10,019 nt of DNA from Rubritepida sp. (GTDB lineage: Bacteria > Pseudomonadota > Alphaproteobacteria > Acetobacterales > Acetobacteraceae): assembly GCA_022843345.1 (NCBI GenBank), contig JALHNW010000040.1:1-10019 (forward strand), given 5' to 3'. Made by a program: the position numbers and the translations under genes. This document shows, piece after piece, positions 1 through 5,617 of this stretch. A model generated the notes under the pieces. That model saw nothing but the letters and a program-made list of their open reading frames with translations. It searched no databases and was not told where the DNA came from. The stretch's first letter is position 1. Each line of letters begins with the position of its first letter.

Positions 1-63
1 TGCGCCGCTTGACGGCGCGCGCCTGATCGGGCGCGCTGTCCCCAAGGCCAGGGGAGGCGCGCC

Positions 64-933
64 ATGTTCTTCGAGGGATTCACGCTGGACACCCGCGCGG
101 GAACGCGCGTGCGCATCGGCGGTTCCGGCCCGCCGCTGCTGCTGCTGCACGGCAACCCGCAGACCCATGCCATGTGGCACGCCGTGGCCCCGGCGCTGGC
201 GCGGCGCTTCACCGTGGTCTGCCCCGACATCCGCGGCTACGGCCTGTCCGACAAGCCCGCGCCCAGCGCCGACCACGCCCCCTACGCCAAGCGCGAGATG
301 GCGAAGGGCCCGCTGGAACTGATGCGCGGCCTGGGGTTCGGGAAATTCCAGGTGGTGGCGCATGACCGCGGCGCGCGCGTGGCGCACCGCCTGGCACTGG
401 ACCACGCCGACGCCGTGCAGCGCCTGTGCGTGATGGACATCGTCCCCACGCTGCACCACTTCGAGAACACCGACATGTCCTTCGCCATGGGCTACCACCA
501 CTGGTTCTGGCTGGCCCAGCCGCACCCGGTGCCCGAGACCTTCATGGGCCACGACGTGGAATGGTGGTTCGACGCCCAGACCTCGCGCGAGCCCAAGGAC
601 AAAGGCTTCTTCCACCCCGAGGCGCGGGCCGACTACCTGGCGGCGCTGCGCGCGCCCGGCACGCTGCACGGCATCTGTGAGGACTACCGCGCCGCGGCGA
701 CGGTGGACCTGGAACACGACCGCGCCAGCCGCGCGGCGGGGGAGAAGCTGCGCTGCCCGCTGCTGGCGCTGTGGGGCGCGAAGGGGCGGATCGGGCAGTG
801 GTACGCGCCGCTGGAGGTGTGGCGCGCGTACTCGGATGCGGAAGTTTCTGGCCATGCGGTGAACAGCGGGCATTATCTGGCGGAGGAGGCGCCCGCAGAG
901 GTGCTGGCCGCATTGGAGGACTTCCTGGAATGA
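64..933 (+). CDS. Haloacetate (fluoroacetate) dehalogenase-like alpha/beta hydrolase
   Basis: A 289-residue cytoplasmic alpha/beta hydrolase without a signal peptide. The N-terminal half shows the oxyanion-hole motif LLLLHGNPQT (25-34) and the strand/turn VVCPDIRGYG (51-60). The nucleophile elbow AHDRGAR gives Asp101, followed by Arg102 and Arg105. Asp125 in MDIVPT is the likely acid and His270 in NSGHYL the base. The cap carries His146-Trp147 (YHHWFWLAQP) and Tyr208. From my knowledge of Rhodopseudomonas fluoroacetate dehalogenase, the nucleophile, acid, two carboxylate-binding arginines, halide-binding His-Trp-Tyr set and catalytic His all have counterparts at nearly the same spacing. The expected reaction is hydrolytic removal of halide from a haloacetate to give glycolate (EC 3.8.1.3). 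Substrate choice cannot be read from sequence, and epoxide hydrolases are close relatives. GGGGAGG at 51-57, six bases before the ATG, supports the start. The stop overlaps the start of the Bug receptor gene, so the two are probably co-transcribed. Confidence 0.88.
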   Translation: MFFEGFTLDTRAGTRVRIGGSGPPLLLLHGNPQTHAMWHAVAPALARRFTVVCPDIRGYGLSDKPAPSADHAPYAKREMAKGPLELMRGLGFGKFQVVAHDRGARVAHRLALDHADAVQRLCVMDIVPTLHHFENTDMSFAMGYHHWFWLAQPHPVPETFMGHDVEWWFDAQTSREPKDKGFFHPEARADYLAALRAPGTLHGICEDYRAAATVDLEHDRASRAAGEKLRCPLLALWGAKGRIGQWYAPLEVWRAYSDAEVSGHAVNSGHYLAEEAPAEVLAALEDFLE

Positions 934-1892
934 ACCGCCGCACCCTGCTGGCCGCCGCCACGCTGCCCTTCGCCGCCCACGCGCAGCCAGCCTGGCAGCC
1001 GCGCGGCCCCGTCACCGTCATCGTTCCCAACCCGCCGGGCGGCGGCACCGACTTCGCCGCGCGGCTGTTCACCGAGGGGCTGTCCCAGGCGCTCGGCGTG
1101 CCGGTGGTGGTGGACAACCGCGGGGGTGCGAACGGCAACATCGGCATCGGCGCCGCGGTGCGCGCGGCACCCGACGGGCAGACGCTGCTGCTGCAATACA
1201 GCGGCTACCACGCCGGCAACCCGGCGATGATGCGCAACCTGCCCTGGGACCCGCTGCGCGACCTCGTGCCCGTGGGCATGGGCACGCTGGCGCCGCACGG
1301 CATCTTCGTCTCGCCCGCCGTGCCGGCGAACACGCTGGCCGAGTTCATCGCGTGGGCGCGGGAGCGGCCGGGGGCGCTGAACTACGCCTCCGCCGGCATC
1401 GGCTCCATCCAGCACATCGCGGGCGTGCTGTTCGGCCGCGCCATCGGGGTGGAGATGACGCACGTCCCCTACCGGGGCGCCGCGCCGGCCTTGCAGGACG
1501 TGGTGGCCGGGCGCGTCGAGCTGTTCATCACCACGCCGTCCAGCGCCATCGCGCTGGTGCAGGGCGGCCGCGTGAAGGCGCTGGCGATGGCGAGCGCGCG
1601 GCGCTCGCCCGGCCTGCCAGAGGTGCCGACAACGGCCGAGGCGGGGCTGCCTGGCTACACCATGGACGCCTGGTTCGCCTTCTTCGCCCCCGCCGGCATC
1701 CCCGCCGCCGCGCGCGAGCGCCTGAACGCCGAGCTGCGCCGCCTGGCGCAGGACCCCGCCATCCGCGCCCGCGCCGAGGCCGGCGGCGCCACCCTGCAAC
1801 CCATGACCCTGGCCGAACTGGACGCCCTGGCGGAGCGCGAGGTGCGCGAGCTGGGCGCGGTGATCCGCGCCGCCGGCATCACGCTGGAGTGA
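930..1892 (+). CDS. Bug-family (TctC) tripartite tricarboxylate transporter substrate-binding protein
   Basis: A 320-residue periplasmic receptor. The signal peptide has an Arg-Arg pair (MNRRTLL), a short hydrophobic core and a likely cleavage after AHA near residue 18. Family hallmarks are VPNPPGGGTDFAAR (32-45), VVDNRGGANGNIG (60-72), HVPYRGAAPALQDVVAGRVEL with the ligand-loop PYRG (178-198), VPTTAEAGLPGY (232-243) and PAGIPAAARERLNAEL (254-269). Full length for the family. I chose the ATG at 930: it is preceded by GGAGGA at 915-920, overlaps the hydrolase stop as ATGA, and gives a proper signal peptide. A longer in-frame extension upstream reads through the hydrolase and is not protein-like. 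Bug proteins bind carboxylates or other small polar solutes for TctAB permeases, but no tctA or tctB is in the window. Pairing with a dehalogenase-like enzyme suggests, as inference only, a carboxylate or halocarboxylate ligand. Confidence 0.92.
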   Translation: MNRRTLLAAATLPFAAHAQPAWQPRGPVTVIVPNPPGGGTDFAARLFTEGLSQALGVPVVVDNRGGANGNIGIGAAVRAAPDGQTLLLQYSGYHAGNPAMMRNLPWDPLRDLVPVGMGTLAPHGIFVSPAVPANTLAEFIAWARERPGALNYASAGIGSIQHIAGVLFGRAIGVEMTHVPYRGAAPALQDVVAGRVELFITTPSSAIALVQGGRVKALAMASARRSPGLPEVPTTAEAGLPGYTMDAWFAFFAPAGIPAAARERLNAELRRLAQDPAIRARAEAGGATLQPMTLAELDALAEREVRELGAVIRAAGITLE

Positions 1893-2364
1893 CGACCAGG
1901 GGCGGGTGCCCCCACGCCCGCAGCACCCGCACCAGCTCCGCGCCCGCCAGCGCGGTGGAGCGCGTGTTCACCAGCGGGTGGAACCACGCCGCCTCCGCCC
2001 CGGCCAGCGCCGCGTCCAGCAGCACGGCGACGCTGCCGGGCGGCGCGTTCACCAGGGCCAGCGGCGTCACGCTGCCCGGCTCCACGCCCAAGGTCGCGCG
2101 CAATTCATCCGCGCTGCCCATGGACACGCGCCCCCACCCGGCCAGGCGCGCCAGCGCGTTGACCGACACCTGCCGGTGCTCCTCCAGCACCGCCAGCGCG
2201 AAGCCGCCATCCCGCCGCCGCAGGAACAGGTTTTTTGAATGTGCGCCGGGCAGCGCGCCGCGCAACGCCTGGGATTCCGCCACCTTGAACACGGCGGCGT
2301 GCGACACCGTGCGATGCGCCACGCCGAGTGCCGTGAGCCGCGCGAGCAGGCCTTCGGGCGTCAC
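1879..2364 (-). CDS. YbaK/ProX-type aminoacyl-tRNA deacylase
   Basis: A 161-residue single-domain protein of the YbaK/ProX editing family, acting in trans in the cytoplasm to hydrolyse mischarged tRNA, typically Ala-tRNA(Pro) in ProX members. Visible family features are SHAAVFKVAESQALRG (21-36), PGAHSKNLFLRR with the conserved Lys44-Asn45 (39-50), the strand-turn GSVTPLALVN (97-106) and the C-terminal FHPLVNTRSTALAG (128-141). The length is typical. The start is GTG at 2364. It gives the usual N-terminus, and I see no better in-frame start upstream. No Shine-Dalgarno precedes it: the bases directly upstream read GCCTCCC on the coding strand, and an inverted repeat (2372-2390) sits there. The 3' end overlaps the convergent Bug receptor gene by 14 bases. 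The gene lies 100 bases after dctM on the same strand. A housekeeping role unrelated to its transporter neighbours is likely. Which amino acid it edits is not certain. Confidence 0.9.
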   Translation of the reverse strand: MTPEGLLARLTALGVAHRTVSHAAVFKVAESQALRGALPGAHSKNLFLRRRDGGFALAVLEEHRQVSVNALARLAGWGRVSMGSADELRATLGVEPGSVTPLALVNAPPGSVAVLLDAALAGAEAAWFHPLVNTRSTALAGAELVRVLRAWGHPPLVVTPA

Positions 2365-2371
2365 GGGAGGC

Positions 2372-2390
2372 GCCGCGGCTTCGCCGTGGC
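2372..2390. other. Inverted repeat in the leader of the deacylase gene
   Basis: GCCGCGGC (2372-2379) and GCCGTGGC (2383-2390) flank a three-base loop TTC. In plus-strand RNA all eight positions pair (one G-U). In minus-strand RNA, which carries the deacylase message, one position is an A-C mismatch. No T tract follows in either direction. It begins eight bases upstream of the GTG start of the deacylase gene. It could be an attenuating hairpin, part of a terminator region, or chance in GC-rich DNA. Confidence 0.35.
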
Positions 2391-2432
2391 AACGCAGCGC
2401 CCCCGCACAGGAGGAAGCGCCCTGACCGGGGC

Positions 2433-2463
2433 CCCCGCCGCGTCGCGCAGCGACGTGGTGGGG
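2433..2463. terminator. 14-bp hairpin immediately after dctM, possible terminator
   Basis: Bases 2433-2446 pair with 2450-2463 around the loop GCA, with core CGTCGC/GCGACG. In plus-strand RNA all 14 pairs form, two of them G-U (2437-2459 and 2440-2456). In minus-strand RNA those two become A-C mismatches, leaving 12 Watson-Crick pairs. It sits directly after the dctM stop codon at 2465-2467, where a terminator for the TRAP operon would be expected. There is no U tract, so intrinsic termination is unproven; it may instead protect the 3' end or act on plus-strand read-through. Confidence 0.4.
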
Positions 2464-2464
2464 A

Positions 2465-3745
2465 TTATCGGTACCACAGCGACGGCAGCCACATCACGAC
2501 GCCGGGCACGTAGGTGCACAGCAGCAGCACGCCGACCAGCGGCACCATGAACGGCAGCACCCCCTTGGCCGCATCCTCGAAGGAGATGCCGCCCACGCGG
2601 GCCAGGATGAACACCACGATCCCGACGGGGGGCGTCAGCAGCCCGATGCACAGGTTCAGCACCATGATGAGGCCGAAATGCACCGGGTCCACGCCGATCG
2701 TCTCCATCACCGGCAGCATGATGGGCGTGAGGATGAGGATGGCCGGCAGCGGCTCGATGGCCAGCCCCACGATGAGCAGGAAGATGTTGGCCAGCAGCAG
2801 GATCAGCCATTTCTGCTCGGTGATCGCCAGCACCCAGCCCACCACCTGCTCGCTCGCGCGCGTGGTGGTCAGCATCCAGCCGAACGCCTCGGAGGCGGCG
2901 ACGATCAGCAGGATGGTGGCGGTGATCTCCACCGTCTCGAAGCTTACCTTGGCGATCGCGCGCAGCCCCAGCGTGCGGTAGACGACGACGCCCAGCAGCA
3001 GCGCCCAGGCCACCGCGCAGATCGCGCCCTCGGTGGGCGTGAACAGCCCCGCGCGCATGCCGCCGATGATCAGCACGGGCGTGAGCAGCGGCAGGATGCC
3101 GCGCGCCAGCGTGCGCCCCATCTCGTACAGCCGGAACTGCGCGTCGGCGCCGTAGCCGTGGCGCACGGCATACCAGCGCACCATGCACATCAGGCAGACC
3201 GCCACCAGCAGCCCCGGCACAATGCCGGCGGCGAACAACTGCCCGATGGAGGCGTTGGCCGACACGCCATACACCACCAGCGGCAGGGACGGCGGCAGCA
3301 GCGGCCCCAGCATGGAGCTCGCCGCCGTGATGCCCACCGCGAATTTGGGGTCGTAGCCATGCGCGCGCATCGCCCGCACCTCGATGGTGCCCAGCCCCGC
3401 GGCGTCGCCCACCGCCGTGCCCGACATGCCGGCGAAGACGACGGAGCCCACCACGTTCACCTGGCCCAGCCCGCCGCGCATCCAGCCCACCGCGGCCACC
3501 GCGAAGGCGTAGATGCGCTCGGTGATGCCGGACGAGTTCATCAGCATGCCGGCGAAGATGAAGAAGGGCACGCAGAGCAGCGGAAAGGAATCCACGCCGC
3601 CCACCATGCGGTGCACGATGGCGAGCAGCGGGATGGAGCCGTCCAGCAGCGCGAAGATCACCCCCGCACCGGCGAGTGCGATGGCGACGGGAACGCCGAT
3701 CGCCATCAGCGCCAGGAACCCCAGCAGCAGGATGGCGGCGGTCAT
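2465..3745 (-). CDS. dctM: TRAP transporter large permease subunit (DctM)
   Basis: A 426-residue inner-membrane protein, the usual DctM length, with about a dozen hydrophobic segments. It forms the sodium-coupled transport channel of a TRAP system. Family signatures are FFIFAGMLMNSSGITERI (61-78), FAGMSGTAVGDAAGLGT (104-120), the SMLGPLLPPSLPLVVYG stretch (144-160), GLFTPTEG (233-240), IEPLPAILILTPIMLPV (330-346) and GLLTPPVG (368-375). I start it at the ATG at 3743-3745, which overlaps the dctQ stop as ATGA and has AGGA about nine bases upstream. The open frame extends much further upstream, but that part reads through dctQ and is not protein-like. The first residues MTAAILLLGFLALMAIGVPVA match the normal DctM N-terminus. 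Substrates of the family are mostly organic acids, but the substrate is set by DctP, and no dctP is visible in the window. Confidence 0.95.
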   Translation of the reverse strand: MTAAILLLGFLALMAIGVPVAIALAGAGVIFALLDGSIPLLAIVHRMVGGVDSFPLLCVPFFIFAGMLMNSSGITERIYAFAVAAVGWMRGGLGQVNVVGSVVFAGMSGTAVGDAAGLGTIEVRAMRAHGYDPKFAVGITAASSMLGPLLPPSLPLVVYGVSANASIGQLFAAGIVPGLLVAVCLMCMVRWYAVRHGYGADAQFRLYEMGRTLARGILPLLTPVLIIGGMRAGLFTPTEGAICAVAWALLLGVVVYRTLGLRAIAKVSFETVEITATILLIVAASEAFGWMLTTTRASEQVVGWVLAITEQKWLILLLANIFLLIVGLAIEPLPAILILTPIMLPVMETIGVDPVHFGLIMVLNLCIGLLTPPVGIVVFILARVGGISFEDAAKGVLPFMVPLVGVLLLCTYVPGVVMWLPSLWYR

Positions 3746-4296
3746 GCCAGCACGTCCTGCGCCGCCGGCGCGTCGCCGTGCCGCCAGCGCCGCCACACCC
3801 ACTGCACCTCGCGCCCCAGCATCAGCACGAAGCCCGCGCAGACCGGCCAGTACACCCAGGCCAGCGAGGCATCGAGGCTGTCCATCGGCATCACGCCCAT
3901 GCGGTCGGCCAGGTCGAAGGAGATCCAGGCGCCGAAGGCCCAGAAGCCCAGGCGGATGGCGTCCTGCACCGCCCGCAGCGCGGCGCGCGCGCGCGCGGGC
4001 AGCGCGTGCTCCAGCGCCTCCACGCGGATGTGGGTGCCGCGCCGCACCGCGCCGGCCGCGCCGATGAAGGTCAGCACGACCAGCAGGTAGCGCGCCGCCT
4101 CCTCCGTCCAGGAGATGCTGTCGTTCATCACGTAGCGCGAGAAGAACTGGGTGAAGACCAGCGCGCCGAGCACCCACAGCAGGAGAAGGCCGGCCCATTC
4201 CTCCGGCCCGTGGTTGCGCCAGCGGAAATGCCGCAGGTCGTCGGCGTAGCCGGCCTCCTCGGCCATTCCCACGCCCTCGAACGGCTTCTGCGCCAT
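3742..4296 (-). CDS. dctQ: TRAP transporter small permease subunit (DctQ)
   Basis: A 184-residue inner-membrane protein with four hydrophobic segments (about 34-52, 68-84, 112-130 and 146-162). The family signature SWTEEAARYLL (62-72) is followed by the GAAGAVRRGTHIRVE stretch (79-93), typical of DctQ. It partners DctM in the membrane domain. The ATG at 4296 follows GGGAGG in the run at about 4301-4311 (minus strand), so I prefer it over the internal Met11. That choice gives a roughly 30-residue charged, soluble N-terminal extension, which is slightly long for the family. The gene lies 59 bases after the stop of the metallo-hydrolase gene and overlaps dctM by ATGA, so it is probably co-transcribed with dctM and possibly with the hydrolase. 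An exact TTGACA on the minus strand (4349-4354) lies in the gap, but I see no matching -10. Confidence 0.93.
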   Translation of the reverse strand: MAQKPFEGVGMAEEAGYADDLRHFRWRNHGPEEWAGLLLLWVLGALVFTQFFSRYVMNDSISWTEEAARYLLVVLTFIGAAGAVRRGTHIRVEALEHALPARARAALRAVQDAIRLGFWAFGAWISFDLADRMGVMPMDSLDASLAWVYWPVCAGFVLMLGREVQWVWRRWRHGDAPAAQDVLA

Positions 4297-4355
4297 CGCC
4301 CGCCTCCCCCCTATGCTTGGAGGGAAGCGGACACGCCGCCGCCGCGCCTGTCAAA

Positions 4356-5339
4356 TCACCCCACGGAGGTGACGTTCATCCCCGCCGGCACCCAGCGGAA
4401 CGCCTCGCCCTGGCGGGCCACGTGGCCCAGGCCGGGCCAGGGGAAGTGGTAGGACAGCATGTGGTGGCGGTCGGTCGCGATGCGCTCCAGCATGCGCCGG
4501 CGCGTGCGGGCGCTCTGCGCGGGGTCGGTGTCGAAGGCGAATTCCCAGTCGGGGCGGCCCAGCATCACCGCGTGGTGGTGCGCCAGGTCGCCCGTGTTCA
4601 CCACCGTCATCGGCCCGTTCGTGATGGCGTAGACGTGGTGCCCCACCGTGTGGCCGGGCGCGGCCAGCGCCACCACCCCGGGCGCCACCGGCTGCTCGTC
4701 GCGCACCATCACCAGGCGGTCGCGGTAGGCTTCCAGGTTCTTGCGCGCGCCGTCGATGAACGGGACCATGAAGGCCGGGCCGCGCTTGTTGCCCTCGTCG
4801 GTCCAGAAGCGCAGGTCGGCCTCGCTCACCGCCACCTGGGCGTTGGGGAAGACGCGGTTGCCCTGCGCGTCCACCAGGCCCCAGCAATGGTCGCAATGCG
4901 CGTGGGTCAGCACCACCATGTCGAACTGCTCGGGCGCGAAGCCGGCGGCGCGCAGGTTGGCCAGCAGCTTGCCGGTGGTGGGGCCGAACATGCGGCTCGC
5001 CTCGCCCATGCTCTCGCCCATGCCGGTGTCGAACAGGATCAGCTGGCGGCCGGTGTTGAGCACCAGGGCGTTCTGCTCCAGCAGCACGCCGTCGCCGGGC
5101 AGGAAGTTCTCGCGCAGCACCTGCTGCATCTGCTCGGCGGGCGCGGAGGGGAAGCCGTCGGCCGGGCGGCCCAGCGGCAGCGCGCCGTCGGAGACCACCG
5201 TGGCCTCGAAGGCGCCGATGCGGAAGCGGTACCAGGCCGGCGCCTGGGTGCCCAGCATGGGCGCGGCGGCCCGCGCTGCGAGGGGGGCGAGGGCGAGGGT
5301 GGCGGCGAGGCCCATGGCCCCGCGGCGGGTGGCGTGCAT
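4356..5339 (-). CDS. Exported MBL-fold metallo-hydrolase, methyl-parathion-hydrolase-like
   Basis: A 327-residue enzyme with an N-terminal signal peptide (MHATRRGAMGLAATLALAPL, cleavage near ARA at 22-24), so probably periplasmic. Metal ligands are all visible: THAHCDH (145-151: His146, His148, Asp150, His151), His230 in PGHTVGHH, Asp251 in NTGDLAHHH and His298 in LSYHFPWPG. These positions lie within a few residues of the ligand set I recall for methyl parathion hydrolase, and LILFDTG (100-106) is typical of the wider fold. It probably hydrolyses an ester, lactone or phosphoester with a two-metal centre. The natural substrate cannot be inferred, and quorum-quenching lactonases share the fold. 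The start at 5337-5339 has GGAGG on the minus strand at about 5348-5352; a longer in-frame extension upstream crosses the riboswitch region and is not protein-like. It is first in a minus-strand run leading into dctQM, so its substrate or product may be what the TRAP system carries (inference). Confidence 0.88.
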   Translation of the reverse strand: MHATRRGAMGLAATLALAPLAARAAAPMLGTQAPAWYRFRIGAFEATVVSDGALPLGRPADGFPSAPAEQMQQVLRENFLPGDGVLLEQNALVLNTGRQLILFDTGMGESMGEASRMFGPTTGKLLANLRAAGFAPEQFDMVVLTHAHCDHCWGLVDAQGNRVFPNAQVAVSEADLRFWTDEGNKRGPAFMVPFIDGARKNLEAYRDRLVMVRDEQPVAPGVVALAAPGHTVGHHVYAITNGPMTVVNTGDLAHHHAVMLGRPDWEFAFDTDPAQSARTRRRMLERIATDRHHMLSYHFPWPGLGHVARQGEAFRWVPAGMNVTSVG

Positions 5340-5459
5340 CCGTGTGTCCTCCGGTGTCGTTGCTTGCGCCGAGGCTAGGGCAATCGTTGCGCGCGCATCC
5401 ATCGAAATCGCCACGGCCCCGCTTGCGCCCGGCGCGCCGATGCCGCAGGAATGGCCACA

Positions 5460-5569
5460 GACACATGGGGGCGCGCCCGCCGGCAATGCCGGAGCGGCGC
5501 TGAGAGGCGGGGGCCAGCCCCGCGACCCTGGAACCTGATCCGGTTCGTACCGGCGGAGGGAATGGTGTC
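5460..5569 (+). promoter_or_regulatory. TPP riboswitch aptamer (THI element)
   Basis: The conserved core is present. CTGAGA lies at 5500-5505 (pyrimidine-binding arm), GAACCTGATC at 5531-5540, and GTACCGGCGGAGGGAA (5547-5562) closes the pyrophosphate-binding arm. Helices I can pair by eye: P1, GACAC 5460-5464 with GTGTC 5565-5569; P3, CCGGC 5480-5484 with GCCGG 5488-5492; a variable GCGGGG/CCCCGC stem at 5507-5523; P4, CCCT 5526-5529 with AGGG 5557-5560; and P5, CCGG 5540-5543 with CCGG 5550-5553. It binds thiamine pyrophosphate in the nascent mRNA. The downstream gene on this strand is the solute-binding protein at 5618. Bases 5340-5459, between here and the divergent metallo-hydrolase start, hold no promoter I can call with confidence. 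Confidence 0.95.
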
Positions 5570-5587
5570 GGGGCACGCGCGCGCGCC

Positions 5588-5615
5588 TTCCCTCCGGACT
5601 GCATCCTGGGAGGGA
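5588..5615 (+). promoter_or_regulatory. Riboswitch expression platform: RBS-sequestering switch
   Basis: The anti-Shine-Dalgarno segment TCCCTCC (5589-5595) is perfectly complementary to GGAGGGA (5609-5615), the ribosome binding site just before the ATG at 5618. The same segment, extended to TTCCCTCCG (5588-5596), is perfectly complementary to CGGAGGGAA (5554-5562) in the 3' arm of the aptamer. The two pairings exclude each other. With TPP bound, the aptamer holds 5554-5562, so 5589-5595 is free to mask the RBS. Without TPP, 5588-5596 can pair back onto the aptamer strand and expose the RBS. The complementarity is seen directly; the OFF-with-TPP logic is inferred from how TPP riboswitches usually work. 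Confidence 0.75.
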
Positions 5616-5617
5616 TC

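Noticed and set aside
9..14. TTGACG resembling a -35 box upstream of the dehalogenase gene
   Set aside because: The bases at the -10 distance are CGCGCT, which is not a -10; the segment could equally be the coding tail of an upstream gene ending with TGA at 24-26.
3982..3997. Run of alternating GC bases
   Set aside because: It lies inside dctQ and is explained by Ala-Arg codons (ARARAALRA); no sign of a functional repeat.
2678..4090. Plus-strand 470-residue ORF opposite dctM and dctQ
   Set aside because: Rich in His/Gln/Arg/Asp with no domain; the complementary strand carries unmistakable TRAP subunits.
4349..4354. Exact TTGACA on the minus strand in the gap before dctQ
   Set aside because: No -10 box lies 16-19 bases away (the sequence there is TCCGCT), so I do not call a promoter.
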